Assembly (NCBI GenBank): GCA_964427895.1 | Contig: CAYRUZ010000017.1 | Location: forward strand, 1 to 28,331 | DNA from: CAYRUZ01 sp964427895 | GTDB taxonomy: Bacteria; Patescibacteriota; Gracilibacteria; Peribacterales; Peribacteraceae | Length of the DNA: 28,331 bases | Direction of reading: 5' to 3' | Part shown: in pieces, positions 19,708-27,959 of the stretch | How the letters are laid out: every line of letters begins with the position of its first letter | How positions within the stretch are numbered: position 1 is the stretch's first letter | Position numbers and translations under genes: made by a program | The notes under the pieces: generated by a model | The model's input: the letters and a program-made list of their open reading frames with translations, nothing else | Told to the model about the DNA's origin: nothing | Databases searched by the model: none

Positions 19708-22605
19708 TCATCTCCAACGGTACAACCACGCTGCACCACCCCCCGTGGCAGGTAAGGCAAAAAGCACCATCCACACCGCAGGCGGGAAGTGTGGAAATCC
19801 GCCAGCAGCTGAGGCGCTGTCGTCGGACCCCGACGAGGGCAAAAGCGTCGCAGCAGTTAATTTAAGGCTCGGAACTGCGACGGACGTCGTTCGTCGAGTA
19901 ACAGCGGCCGTAGTGGAAACGGTCCTCTTTTTTGACGAAGAACTCGCCGTCGCCGAGACAGATTTGCGACTTGCTGCGACGGCTGCGGCTTGATCGGGCA
20001 TGCCCCAGAGGCCCTTTTCATCCGCTTTGGCGAGAGACTCAAACACATCGTACGCATCGGCAAGATCGTCGTCATTGACGGAATCGGCGATGGCCAAACC
20101 TTCGCTGAGAAGGACATCCTGTACCTCGCGACCGGCGACGAAAATGCGCGCTTCTGTCGCGTCTGAATTTTCCAAGAAAAAATGTGTATTTTTGTTTTGC
20201 ATTAGGGCTCTAATAGAATCAGTAAATAGCATTCTTCCCTCATCCCATGGAAGCGGCCATTCCGCAGAAAACGGCGTACGAATACCCGCAAGACTCACTG
20301 CCAGTTGCTCCCCATTTTCATCGAGGAGGATTGTGCCGTCCTCCTGCAGGGAAACAAAACGTGCGCTGCGCGTCTGGGGAATGACCAACGCCGCGACGGG
20401 CGCCGCCTCCGCAGCATTTGACCATGCAGCGACGCCGACCACCGTGCCATCGGGTGCGATAAGCCGCACCACTCCGTCTGTGTCGCGTAATTTTATCGTC
20501 GTTCCGGAGAGCTGGAGCGTCTCGCCCGCAGCAATCAAACCCCTCAGTGATGCCTGCCGTTTGGTTCCCGTGTCCAAGAGCCAGCCGGAAAGACTGCGAG
20601 GGGCGGCGGCCAATGACCGAAGCTCAATCCATTCATTCTCAGCCCCAGATGGGTGGGGCATCACACGAATCAACTCCACTTCATCCGCCGATGCGGATGG
20701 AAGAACGCCGGCGGGAGCATTGGCCAGTGTGGCGAATTGCTGGCTGGAGGCTTCCCAGTCGTATGATCCATCCAGCAAGCGGACGAGCCACACTCCCCTT
20801 TCGGCATGCTGATATGCGACGTCTGCGACGAGTAATTGGCCGTCTTGGACCGGAGCAAAGAGGCGTACGCTATCGCCGTCATCGTTCCAATGGATACCGC
20901 TCTCATCGGCGCTAACTTCAAGTGTTGCATGAGCCGGTATCGCCTTGCCGTCGAGGCGGAACCCACGACTTCCCCCGTCGGCGTCGTCGACACTCCACTT
21001 GCATAGATCAATGGCGGCATCGCTGACATTACGAAGGACCACCCGTTCTTCATCGTCGGTCTCCGGTCGTGGCAACAACCGCTCAATGACCACACCGGAC
21101 TGGGCGGATGGCACGCAGCTTTCTTCGCCCTGGTCCTGCGACGAGGCAGAAAGCGAACGACCGGGTGACGACGAGATTTGCATCTGAACATTGATTGGAA
21201 GAGTGCGTATCACCGTATTACCACAGTATGACTTCATGCTGAGAATGACGCTATAGGTACCGGATTGTCGAAAGGTATGCGATGGAGGGTTGCAACTGCT
21301 GGCGTGGGTACCGTCCGCATAATCCCATTCGCAGGTAACGGTCTCGATCGACGCATTGGTCACCTGTGCCTCGACATTGAGTGCAACGGACCCGTCGTCG
21401 TGCACGACAAGGGTTTGAGTGGCGATCTGCGGATCCAGGGGGAGGTCCGTATTCGGCTGAGCCTCGGTGGGTACGCAGTACGGCTGGCGCGTAAGAAGTT
21501 CTCCGAGCGGACGACCAACGCTCACGCCTTCGTCTGTTTTGTCATAACGCAGGGCATCTAAAAATTCCCCGTTCCACCGCAGGACGATGTCGGCACCTTC
21601 GTTATCGAGAGTGATGCCGGACACGTCACGGTGAATGGAGAGATACCCTCCTGCCGGCAAGACGACGCCGGTACCAGCCAGCGGGAACTGATAGCTTGTG
21701 CTCGAGCCCACTTTTTCAATCGAGAGTCCCGCTAGAGACACATCCCTCTCCTCGGCATTCCATAACTCAATCCACTCTCCTGCATCCGTACCAATGGGAT
21801 CAGCAAGTACCTCTGTAATGTAGATATGTGGAACACTGATTATTGGCTCAATAATGGGCTCTTCTTGAATAGATGAAACAGAAGAAGAAAGGTCGCTACC
21901 TGTAGCAAGTACCCCCGTTGCTGCCAGAGTTTGTCCCGATGAGGAATTGGCTGACACGGTTTCCTCCGAAGAGACGGCGGAAGAGACCGAGCTGCTCGTT
22001 ACAGGCTCTTGAGCACTGAGAATGACAACAACCCCAGGCGTACCGAAGATGGACACCCCAGGATCGAAATTCTGCGAGTCCTCGGCTGTGCGCCAATTGC
22101 CGGCGCCAGTACCACTTGCGAGCAGATCGACACGTTCCATGCTCGCCTTGCCTGCTCCGGAAGGATTCGCGCCCGCAAGCGGCGCGCCGCTGCCGTCGTC
22201 CACGACATCAACGACTACCCCGTCTTGATCGCGCAATCGCACGAGCAATTTCGTATTAGGCAAAGATACGGCGGTGGTCACGATATCGGCATCTATGGAC
22301 AACCTACTGTTATCCGCATGGTCATTGGCGATCAGAAGGATGTCTCCATCCTCAAGGATGACGCCCGAGCCGAAACGAACCATCACCTGCTCGGCGTCCG
22401 ATGCCAGCGTCGTAAGCGTCCAACCGCTCATCGATTGCTGCTGCGCTTCACCATCCTCGCGCAGGTAGACGAGCTCGACCCATTCATCGGCCGTGCTGCG
22501 ATCGCTGCCGGCCCACATCAATTCGGTCACGATAACCCTCGCATGCAGTCGCAGGGGGGCGAGAAGGATAAGAACAAAAAGGAAAAAGGAGAGAACGCGG
22601 TGCAT
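19708..22605 (-). CDS. Secreted multidomain protein: lamin-tail, PKD and SNase-like domains
   Basis: The 965-aa protein starts with a signal peptide (MHRVLSFFLFVLILLAPLRLHA). Lamin-tail-type domains are visible as VIVTELMWAGSD..EWVELV (about 24-195), IYITEVLADPIGTDAGEWIEL (258-390), VVIERLLPRPETDDEERVVL (505-600) and VELIRVMPHPSGAENEWIELR (643-735). A PKD-like domain lies at about 400-475 (CEWDYADGTHASSCNPPSHT, FRQSGTYSVIL). Residues 760-870 resemble staphylococcal nuclease (VSLAGIRTPFSAEWPLPW, GREVQDVLLSEGLAIAD), but the usual Asp/Thr/Glu residues of the active site are not in place. A C-terminal hydrophobic helix with Arg (VWMVLFALPATG..WLYRWR) could anchor it. It is probably a cell-surface scaffold or adhesion protein. 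ATG 22605 fits the signal peptide better than the upstream GTG. Confidence 0.7.
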   Translation of the reverse strand: MHRVLSFFLFVLILLAPLRLHARVIVTELMWAGSDRSTADEWVELVYLREDGEAQQQSMSGWTLTTLASDAEQVMVRFGSGVILEDGDILLIANDHADNSRLSIDADIVTTAVSLPNTKLLVRLRDQDGVVVDVVDDGSGAPLAGANPSGAGKASMERVDLLASGTGAGNWRTAEDSQNFDPGVSIFGTPGVVVILSAQEPVTSSSVSSAVSSEETVSANSSSGQTLAATGVLATGSDLSSSVSSIQEEPIIEPIISVPHIYITEVLADPIGTDAGEWIELWNAEERDVSLAGLSIEKVGSSTSYQFPLAGTGVVLPAGGYLSIHRDVSGITLDNEGADIVLRWNGEFLDALRYDKTDEGVSVGRPLGELLTRQPYCVPTEAQPNTDLPLDPQIATQTLVVHDDGSVALNVEAQVTNASIETVTCEWDYADGTHASSCNPPSHTFRQSGTYSVILSMKSYCGNTVIRTLPINVQMQISSSPGRSLSASSQDQGEESCVPSAQSGVVIERLLPRPETDDEERVVLRNVSDAAIDLCKWSVDDADGGSRGFRLDGKAIPAHATLEVSADESGIHWNDDGDSVRLFAPVQDGQLLVADVAYQHAERGVWLVRLLDGSYDWEASSQQFATLANAPAGVLPSASADEVELIRVMPHPSGAENEWIELRSLAAAPRSLSGWLLDTGTKRQASLRGLIAAGETLQLSGTTIKLRDTDGVVRLIAPDGTVVGVAAWSNAAEAAPVAALVIPQTRSARFVSLQEDGTILLDENGEQLAVSLAGIRTPFSAEWPLPWDEGRMLFTDSIRALMQNKNTHFFLENSDATEARIFVAGREVQDVLLSEGLAIADSVNDDDLADAYDVFESLAKADEKGLWGMPDQAAAVAASRKSVSATASSSSKKRTVSTTAAVTRRTTSVAVPSLKLTAATLLPSSGSDDSASAAGGFPHFPPAVWMVLFALPATGGGAAWLYRWR

Positions 22606-23062
22606 GTATGTATCGAAGCAGCACACACGGTTGCACGGACCGACGATGCGCTCCGTACAGAGGTGGCGGAATGCCGCTACACGCGCCGCTACGCCATGAA
22701 ACCGTGTTCATTTTCCACACAGAACCGCATCTCTGCATGCATGGCAAAAACGCGCAATATTACCAATGCGCCGTCAATTCACGTTTTGCGCTAGCCATCG
22801 TGAAGAGGGCAGAGATAAGCCACTTCCACGAGTCTCGCAGCGGGAGGAACACACTGGTATACTCCTTGCGCTTCGATCTCCCACCGCTCGCCGACGGTCG
22901 CCGTCGCGCAGCCTTCCTCATGATTCGACTCCTCACTAGCATCGCATTGCTCTGCCTGCCGCTCATCGCGGCGGCGGTGTCGTTTGTCCGGAGGACGACG
23001 GGAGAATCGGGGCCTTCCGCTCTGCGGAATTCCCTGTCCCGCTCCCCGTCCCCCCAGACTTT
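22606..23062. other. 457-nt divergent intergenic region
   Basis: It separates the secreted protein (minus) from rny (plus). I find an extended -10 promoter (22855-22863) and a pyrimidine-rich end before rny (GTCCCCCCAGACTTT). A stretch near 22660 looks superficially like the 5' half of a tRNA-Leu but lacks the rest. A short frame from 22920 (MIRLLTSIALLCLPLIAA) overlaps rny out of frame and is not supported as a gene. Nothing else is seen. Confidence 0.6.
22855..22863 (+). promoter_or_regulatory. Extended -10 promoter, probably for rny (TGG-TATACT)
   Basis: TGG-TATACT (22855-22863) is a good extended -10 with no clear -35. Transcription would start near 22870 and give a leader of about 190 nt before rny ATG 23063. 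The leader has no SD. Confidence 0.5.
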
Positions 23063-24619
23063 ATGGTCATCGTCTACATTCTTATCGGACTTGTCTGCGG
23101 CGTTGTCGTCGCTCTTCTCGCCGGTCCGTCTCTCTTTGGTAAAGGTAAAGGCATCAGCCGCTCGCTCCAGCAGCAGATCTCAAATGAGGAGCAGCAGCTT
23201 GCCGCGCTGAAAGGCCAAGTCGCCGAAGCCCGCGGCCAGATCAAGACCGCCGAAGCCGAGGCAAAGGCAAAGGCCACGGAAATCCTGACCGAGGCCAAGC
23301 TCCATGCCAACGAATTGGAAGCCCAGTTCGCCAAGGACCAAGCGCGCGTCGAAGAGAAGGAGAGAGGCCTCGACGAAAAGGTAAAAGAGGTCGAGCGACA
23401 GCGCACCAATCTCGCCAATCAACAGAACGCCGTGCAGGCTCTTAAGGCAGAGCTCTCCGAAGCCGCCGAGAAGCACCGCACCGCTTTGGAACAGGTGGCG
23501 AAGCTGACCACCGAAGAGGCGAAAGAAAACTTGAACAAGGCATTGCAGGAAGAGATCAGCGGCTACTTCGCGGCGCAGATCAAGGCAACGAAGGAACACG
23601 TTGAAGAGGAAGCCGAGGACCGTGCCAAGGATCTGCTCGCCCAGGCCATGCAGCGTTACGCGTCCGAAGTGGCGACGGAATCGACGGCCACCGTCGTGCA
23701 ACTGCCGAGCGACGACGTGAAGGGAAAGATCATCGGAAAGGAAGGCCGCAACATCAACGCCTTCGAACAAGCCACGGGCGTCGACGTGATTATCGACGAT
23801 ACGCCAGGAGCCATCGTCATCTCGGGATACGATCTCGCCCGTCGCTACGTCGCCAAGCTCTCAATGGAAAAGCTCGTGCAAGACGGACGCATCCAACCGG
23901 CTCGTATCGAAGAGATCGTCGCAAAGCAGAAAGAGCAGGTGGGCAAAATGATGTTGGAATTCGGCAAGCGCGCCACCGAGGAACTGGGCATCACCGGCTA
24001 CAGCCAAGACCTCCTGAAAATCATCGGCCGCTTGCGGTTCCGCACCAGCTACGGACAAAACGTCCTCAAGCACAGCGTCGAGATGGCACACATCGGACGC
24101 ATGCTGGCAGAGGAGATCGGCGCCGATGCACGCGTCGTCGTGGAAGGATGCCTCCTGCACGACATCGGCAAGGCCCTCGATCATGAAGTGAGCGGCACCC
24201 ACGTCGAGATCGGCGTCGAAATCTGCAAGCGCTTCAAGATCCGCCCGGAGGTGATCCACTGCGTGGCGGCGCACCACGAAGATATTCCAATGGAGTCGCC
24301 GGAGGCCTTCATTGTCGCCGCCGCAGACGCCATTTCGGGGGCTCGCCCCGGGGCTCGGCGTGAATCGATCGAAGACTACTTCAAGCGCCTGCGTGAACTG
24401 GAGGAAGTGGCCAAGAGTTTCCCGGGCGTCATGCGCGCCTTCGCCGTATCGGCAGGCCGCGAGATCCGCATCTACGTCGATACCCAGAAGATCGACGACC
24501 TCCAACAGCAAGTGCTGGCCAAGGACATCGCCAAGAAAGTCGAGAACGAGCTCACCTACCCTGGCGTCATTAAAGTGAACGTCATCCGCGAGCGACGCAT
24601 CGAAGAATTGGCGAAGTAA
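23063..24619 (+). CDS. rny: Ribonuclease Y
   Basis: The 518-aa protein has all parts of RNase Y, the membrane-attached endoribonuclease that starts mRNA decay. It has an N-terminal transmembrane helix (about 3-20), a long coiled coil (about 30-200, KAEAEAKAKATEILTEAK type), a KH domain with GKIIGKEGRNI (221-231), an HD domain with LLHDIGKALDHE (His366/Asp367) and AAHHEDIP, and the typical C-terminus ending VIRERRIEELAK. Length and motif order match the family. ATG 23063 begins the expected MVIVYILIGL helix. It has no SD and is preceded by pyrimidine-rich sequence. A very stable 15-bp hairpin (24639-24671) follows 19 nt after the stop codon. Identity is firm. Confidence 0.96.
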   Translation: MVIVYILIGLVCGVVVALLAGPSLFGKGKGISRSLQQQISNEEQQLAALKGQVAEARGQIKTAEAEAKAKATEILTEAKLHANELEAQFAKDQARVEEKERGLDEKVKEVERQRTNLANQQNAVQALKAELSEAAEKHRTALEQVAKLTTEEAKENLNKALQEEISGYFAAQIKATKEHVEEEAEDRAKDLLAQAMQRYASEVATESTATVVQLPSDDVKGKIIGKEGRNINAFEQATGVDVIIDDTPGAIVISGYDLARRYVAKLSMEKLVQDGRIQPARIEEIVAKQKEQVGKMMLEFGKRATEELGITGYSQDLLKIIGRLRFRTSYGQNVLKHSVEMAHIGRMLAEEIGADARVVVEGCLLHDIGKALDHEVSGTHVEIGVEICKRFKIRPEVIHCVAAHHEDIPMESPEAFIVAAADAISGARPGARRESIEDYFKRLRELEEVAKSFPGVMRAFAVSAGREIRIYVDTQKIDDLQQQVLAKDIAKKVENELTYPGVIKVNVIRERRIEELAK

Positions 24620-24638
24620 ATAATTAGGATGCAGTGTT

Positions 24639-24671
24639 GAGAGCCAGGCAAGCGCAGCTTGCCTGGCTCTC
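24639..24671 (+). terminator. Very stable 15-bp hairpin after rny, no U tract
   Basis: GAGAGCCAGGCAAGC - GCA - GCTTGCCTGGCTCTC is a perfect 15-bp stem with a 3-nt loop. The following bases (TCACGATGAGG) carry no U tract, so a classical Rho-independent mechanism is doubtful. It may protect the mRNA 3' end or stop polymerase by itself. A -10 for the next gene follows at 24684. Confidence 0.75.
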
Positions 24672-24683
24672 TCACGATGAGGC

Positions 24684-24689
24684 TATACT
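24684..24689 (+). promoter_or_regulatory. -10 element for a leaderless transcript (TATACT, 6 nt before ATG 24696)
   Basis: TATACT is followed by CGCCCC and ATG 24696. The sequence GCTATACTCGCCCC-ATG closely resembles GCTATGCTGTCGCCC-ATG at 3467-3483. Confidence 0.6.
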
Positions 24690-24695
24690 CGCCCC

Positions 24696-25034
24696 ATGAA
24701 TAAGACCTACGCCGTCGTGTCCATCCTCGCAGCGCTCATCCTGGGCGCGGCTCCTGCATACGAATTGAGCAGGGGCATCACCGCTGCCGTCACACCGACC
24801 ACTGTCAAACTAACTCGATCGCAAGTGCAGGAAATTCAGCGCCAGGAGAAACAAAACCCCAAAGGAAAAAAGGAAGTGATGCCCAGGAATGCTCAAAGCT
24901 CCTCAAGGAGATCACTGTCAGCCTGCGGGAACAACAAGTGTGAAACCGGAGAAGCTGGTTGTGGAGCGGTACCCCGCAGGGGAGAAAACCTCAATTGCGG
25001 TTCGTGCCCTCAGGATTGTCCTCCTGCGCTTTGA
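24696..25034 (+). CDS. Small secreted Cys-rich protein (CGN.KCE motif)
   Basis: The 112-aa protein has an N-terminal signal or anchor (MNKTYAVVSILAALILGAAPA). A basic, Lys/Gln/Arg-rich middle part follows, then a C-terminal cysteine-rich motif: CGNNKCETGEAGCGAV, then NCGSCPQDCP. This resembles the small CGNGxCexgEdC...CPqDC motif found in many secreted bacterial proteins, including those of candidate phyla. Six cysteines are likely disulfide-bonded outside the cytoplasm. The start is set by the TATACT -10, 6 nt upstream. Its TGA and the mutY TGA on the other strand are directly adjacent, forming the palindrome TGATCA at 25032-25037, so there is no intergenic terminator between these convergent genes. 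The role is unknown. Confidence 0.65.
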   Translation: MNKTYAVVSILAALILGAAPAYELSRGITAAVTPTTVKLTRSQVQEIQRQEKQNPKGKKEVMPRNAQSSSRRSLSACGNNKCETGEAGCGAVPRRGENLNCGSCPQDCPPAL

Positions 25035-25982
25035 TCACGAGAGCAGATAGCGTTCGTTTTCTCTACAGATGAGGCCATCGCGTTCGAGACCCGACAGGAT
25101 GTCTGCAAGCCATTTCATATGCTCGGACGCGTTCCAATCGATGCTGGAGAGCGGGCCAAGTTCCTCGAGCGCGAGGCCTTTCGGGTGATCGCGCAACGCT
25201 TCCACCACTCGACCGCGCACGATGCGGTTGGGCGTGTACGTTCCCGCAATCACTCGCCCGGGCTCACGCTTTTCGCGCTCTTTCGCCGTGCCCCGCTTGA
25301 CTACAGGAACACGGAACGCACTCGCGCATGAGCGGTTGAGCGGACAGATATCGCACTTGGGCGAACGCTTGGTGCAAACGAGCGAGCCGAAATCCATCAG
25401 CGCCGCGTGCCAGTCCTGCGGGGCTTCGATGTCGAGGAGGATTTTCTCCGCCAGGGGGACAAGCGCCGAATCTTTCGCGCTCCACTCTCCCAGCCCATTC
25501 TCGGGGCCGATGAACACGCGATGCAGAATCCGCCGAATATTGGTGTCGATGCAGGGCTGCGGAATATGGAACGCAAAATTGCAGATGGCCGCCGCGGTAT
25601 ACGGTCCTATGCCTTTGATCTCCAGCAGGGATGCCATATCCCGTGGGAAACGCCCGCCATGTTCTTCGACGACGCACTTTGCCGCATCGCGAAGGCGCAA
25701 GGCACGCGAGTTGTAGCCCATGCCGCGCCACGCCAGTATGACCTGCGCGTTCGTCGCGGCGGCAAGCGCCACCGCCGTCGGAAAAGTTTCGAGGAAATTA
25801 CGGAAAATGATGATGACGCGCGATACCTGTGTCTGCTGCAGCATCACCTCGGAAACAAGCACCATGTACGCCTTTTGATCGTCATCCACGCCAACGATAT
25901 CGCGCCAGGGCAACGTGCGCTTGTGGCGCGAGAACCACTCTTCGATCGACGCGATGAAGGAGGATACGTCGGGCGTCGGCAT
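25035..25982 (-). CDS. mutY: Adenine DNA glycosylase (MutY-like)
   Basis: The 315-aa protein belongs to the HhH-GPD glycosylases that remove adenine opposite 8-oxoguanine. Visible are LPWRD, SEVMLQQTQV with the catalytic Glu45, the helix-hairpin-helix EIKGIGPYTAAAI (about 121-133), Asp146 in PCIDTNIRR, and the iron-sulfur cluster Cys203-x6-Cys210-x2-Cys213-x5-Cys219. The helix-hairpin-helix lacks the Lys that defines EndoIII lyases, supporting MutY. The C-terminal part after the cluster (about 225-315) lacks an obvious MutT-like domain. It instead looks like a winged helix (RIVRGRVVEALRDHPKGLAL, GLERDGLICRENERYLLS). The start is supported by TATACT 7 nt upstream. It is divergent from the ABC exporter gene. 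Confidence 0.92.
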   Translation of the reverse strand: MPTPDVSSFIASIEEWFSRHKRTLPWRDIVGVDDDQKAYMVLVSEVMLQQTQVSRVIIIFRNFLETFPTAVALAAATNAQVILAWRGMGYNSRALRLRDAAKCVVEEHGGRFPRDMASLLEIKGIGPYTAAAICNFAFHIPQPCIDTNIRRILHRVFIGPENGLGEWSAKDSALVPLAEKILLDIEAPQDWHAALMDFGSLVCTKRSPKCDICPLNRSCASAFRVPVVKRGTAKEREKREPGRVIAGTYTPNRIVRGRVVEALRDHPKGLALEELGPLSSIDWNASEHMKWLADILSGLERDGLICRENERYLLS

Positions 25983-25989
25983 CGCATCG

Positions 25990-25995
25990 AGTATA
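25990..25995 (-). promoter_or_regulatory. -10 element for leaderless mutY transcript (TATACT, 7 nt before ATG)
   Basis: Minus strand TATACT (25995-25990), then CGATGCG, then ATG 25982. A consensus-like hexamer at this distance gives little room for an untranslated leader. Confidence 0.65.
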
Positions 25996-26062
25996 GAGCA
26001 TGGGAGAAAACCGACTCTTCATTCGCCCACGAAGCGAGAGAGGGCTACCATCTGCTCTCTTC

Positions 26063-27826
26063 ATGGCACTCCTATTCACCGTTCTTCGGCGCAGCCTGGC
26101 GAACCACAGACGCTACGTCCTTTTCTATGTGCCGACGGTGATGTTGCTGGTGACCCTTTGGGTGACGGAGCCGTTGTACGGACGGTACGTCATCGATTCC
26201 GTCACCACGGCGGGGCGCGACCTCACACGCGAACAATTCTTCCGGTTGCTCGGCGGATGGCTCCTCATTTACCTATGCATCAACGCAACGCAGGCGACCA
26301 ACAAGCTCCTGCGTTGGAAGATGCTGCGGTATGTGCTCGTTGAGACGCGGCAGCGATACTACAACCACCTTTTGCAGCTCGACGTGGCGTACCACGTCCG
26401 CGCCAAAACCGGCGAATTGATGAAGCGTATCGACAACGCCGCTGATGCGGCGCATGACCTGACGAGTCAGCTGCTGCTGGAGTTGGCACCGGCGTTCGTC
26501 TCGTCGATCGTCTTCTTTTCCGTGAGCTTCTGGGTGAGTTGGCAACTGGCCACCATCGCCCTGGCAATGGTGCCGGTGTACATCATCATCCTCACCTTCT
26601 ACGTCCGATGGACGAAGCCACACTGGCAAAAGGTGCACGGGCTGTGGGTGCAATCGGTCGGTCGCGGGTACGACGCCGTCACGAACATCTTCACAGTAAA
26701 GAGCAGCGGTCAGGAAGAGCTTGAGATCCAACGCATGCGCGACGTCGACGCGAAGGGCATCGCGGAACTCAACGGCGTGGACAAGATCTGGGCGATCTTG
26801 GAAGGAATAGGCTACTTCATGTTGATGCGCATACTGATCATCGGCGCCGGCATCTGGTTGTTCGTGCGCGGAGACATCAGTCTCGGATCGCTCTTCTTCT
26901 TCCAATTCTCGTTCTTCCGCACGATCGTTCCGTTCGAAATGCTCGGCGGGATGCTGCCGCAGTTCAACGACAAAATGGAGAAGCTGCGCATGGGCGAAGA
27001 GTTGTACCGCACGGCCGTGAAGGTGAAGAACGGCGAACACCCGCACACGATTGAACCGCTGTCCGGCGCCATTTCCCTGAAAGACGTTTCCTTCTCGTAC
27101 GGCGACGCACAAGCACTCTCCCACGTTTCGCTCGACATCCGTCCGGGCGAACACGTCGCCATCGTGGGCCACTCAGGCGCAGGCAAATCGACACTCGCGA
27201 TGCTTCTCAACCGATTCTATGACGTCACGGACGGAGCCATCGTCGTCGACGGCATGGACCTGCGCGATCTGGACATGCACTGGTGGCGGCGGCAGATCGG
27301 ACTCGTGCTGCAGGAGAACATCACGTTCAACGACTCGGTGCTGGAGAACATACGCTACGCCCGCCCGAACGCGACGCTCCAGGAGGTGATGGATGCGGCG
27401 AAGCGCGCATCGGCGCATGACTTCATCAGCAAGCTGCCCAACGGGTATGACACGCTGGTCGGCGAGCGCGGCATCAGGCTGTCCGGCGGCGAGCGCCAAC
27501 GCGTCGCCATCGCGCGGGCCATCCTGAAACGCCCGACGATCGTCATCCTCGACGAAGCGACGAGCGCACTCGACTCGATTACCGAACGCGACGTGCAGCA
27601 AGGCATTAAGGAATTGATTGCCGACCGCACCGCAGTAGTCATCGCGCACCGCCTCTCGACGGTCCGATCCGTCGACCGTATCGCCGTGTTCGAAAACGGT
27701 CGACTGACGGCGTGCGCACCGCATGCCGCATTGATGGATATCAGCCCCGTGTACCGTCGGATGGTCGAACTGCAGCGGGAGGGCGTGCTCTTTGAGAGCG
27801 GCAACGAGGAAAACGAGGAAAAATGA
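26063..27826 (+). CDS. ABC exporter, fused membrane and ATPase domains
   Basis: The 587-aa protein (608 if ATG 26000 is used) is a half-size ABC exporter that should work as a dimer in the cytoplasmic membrane. Six membrane helices occupy the first half. In the 608-aa numbering the ATPase has Walker A GHSGAGKS (390-397), the Q-loop Gln at about 438, signature LSGGERQR (494-501), Walker B IVILDEATSALD (514-525) and H-loop His550. All catalytic residues are present. The substrate cannot be told; lipids, peptides or drugs are possible. I prefer ATG 26063 (MALLFTVLRRSLANHRRYV) because it is the usual exporter start, whereas the extra 21 residues from ATG 26000 overlap the mutY promoter region. 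The gene is divergent from mutY and upstream of tuf. Confidence 0.9.
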   Translation: MALLFTVLRRSLANHRRYVLFYVPTVMLLVTLWVTEPLYGRYVIDSVTTAGRDLTREQFFRLLGGWLLIYLCINATQATNKLLRWKMLRYVLVETRQRYYNHLLQLDVAYHVRAKTGELMKRIDNAADAAHDLTSQLLLELAPAFVSSIVFFSVSFWVSWQLATIALAMVPVYIIILTFYVRWTKPHWQKVHGLWVQSVGRGYDAVTNIFTVKSSGQEELEIQRMRDVDAKGIAELNGVDKIWAILEGIGYFMLMRILIIGAGIWLFVRGDISLGSLFFFQFSFFRTIVPFEMLGGMLPQFNDKMEKLRMGEELYRTAVKVKNGEHPHTIEPLSGAISLKDVSFSYGDAQALSHVSLDIRPGEHVAIVGHSGAGKSTLAMLLNRFYDVTDGAIVVDGMDLRDLDMHWWRRQIGLVLQENITFNDSVLENIRYARPNATLQEVMDAAKRASAHDFISKLPNGYDTLVGERGIRLSGGERQRVAIARAILKRPTIVILDEATSALDSITERDVQQGIKELIADRTAVVIAHRLSTVRSVDRIAVFENGRLTACAPHAALMDISPVYRRMVELQREGVLFESGNEENEEK

Positions 27827-27871
27827 TCGTTTTGGCGCGCATTGGGGCTCTTTGCGTTCGTCGAAATTTTT

Positions 27872-27896
27872 GAAGACCCCCGCAACACGGGTCTTC
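27872..27896 (+). terminator. 8-bp hairpin between the ABC exporter and tuf, no U tract
   Basis: GAAGACCC (27872-27879) pairs perfectly with GGGTCTTC (27889-27896) around a 9-nt loop, 45 nt past the exporter stop. The following bases (CGTGCCGG) are not U-rich; on the other strand the flank is AAAAATTT. It is probably a 3'-end hairpin. Confidence 0.5.
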
Positions 27897-27931
27897 CGTG
27901 CCGGAAGCCTAAATTCTCGCCACATCTGGTG

Positions 27932-27959
27932 TTGACTCCTGAGTAGGATGCCCTAGACT
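27932..27959 (+). promoter_or_regulatory. Probable tuf promoter (TTGACT-16-TAGACT)
   Basis: TTGACT (27932-27937), 16 nt, TAGACT (27954-27959). The predicted leader is about 55 nt. It carries a small hairpin GCAGG-GTAT-CCTGC (27972-27985) and ends pyrimidine-rich (CCTCTTTTTTCCCTACCCC) with no SD. Confidence 0.6.

Noticed and set aside
22655..22745. tRNA-Leu-like sequence (AGAGGTGGCGGAAT...ACACGCG)
   Set aside because: Only the 5' D-arm-like part matches. There is no GGTTCGAATCC T-arm, no complete acceptor stem and no clear anticodon arm.
22920..23210. Short frame with a signal-peptide-like start (MIRLLTSIALLCLPLIAA)
   Set aside because: It overlaps the rny start out of frame and becomes Ser-rich shadow sequence of rny. 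No SD or promoter at the right distance. At most it is a leader peptide.
26000..26062. ATG 26000 as the ABC exporter start
   Set aside because: The extra 21 residues are basic and atypical, and the ATG lies in the mutY promoter region. ATG 26063 gives a normal exporter N-terminus. The longer form cannot be fully excluded.
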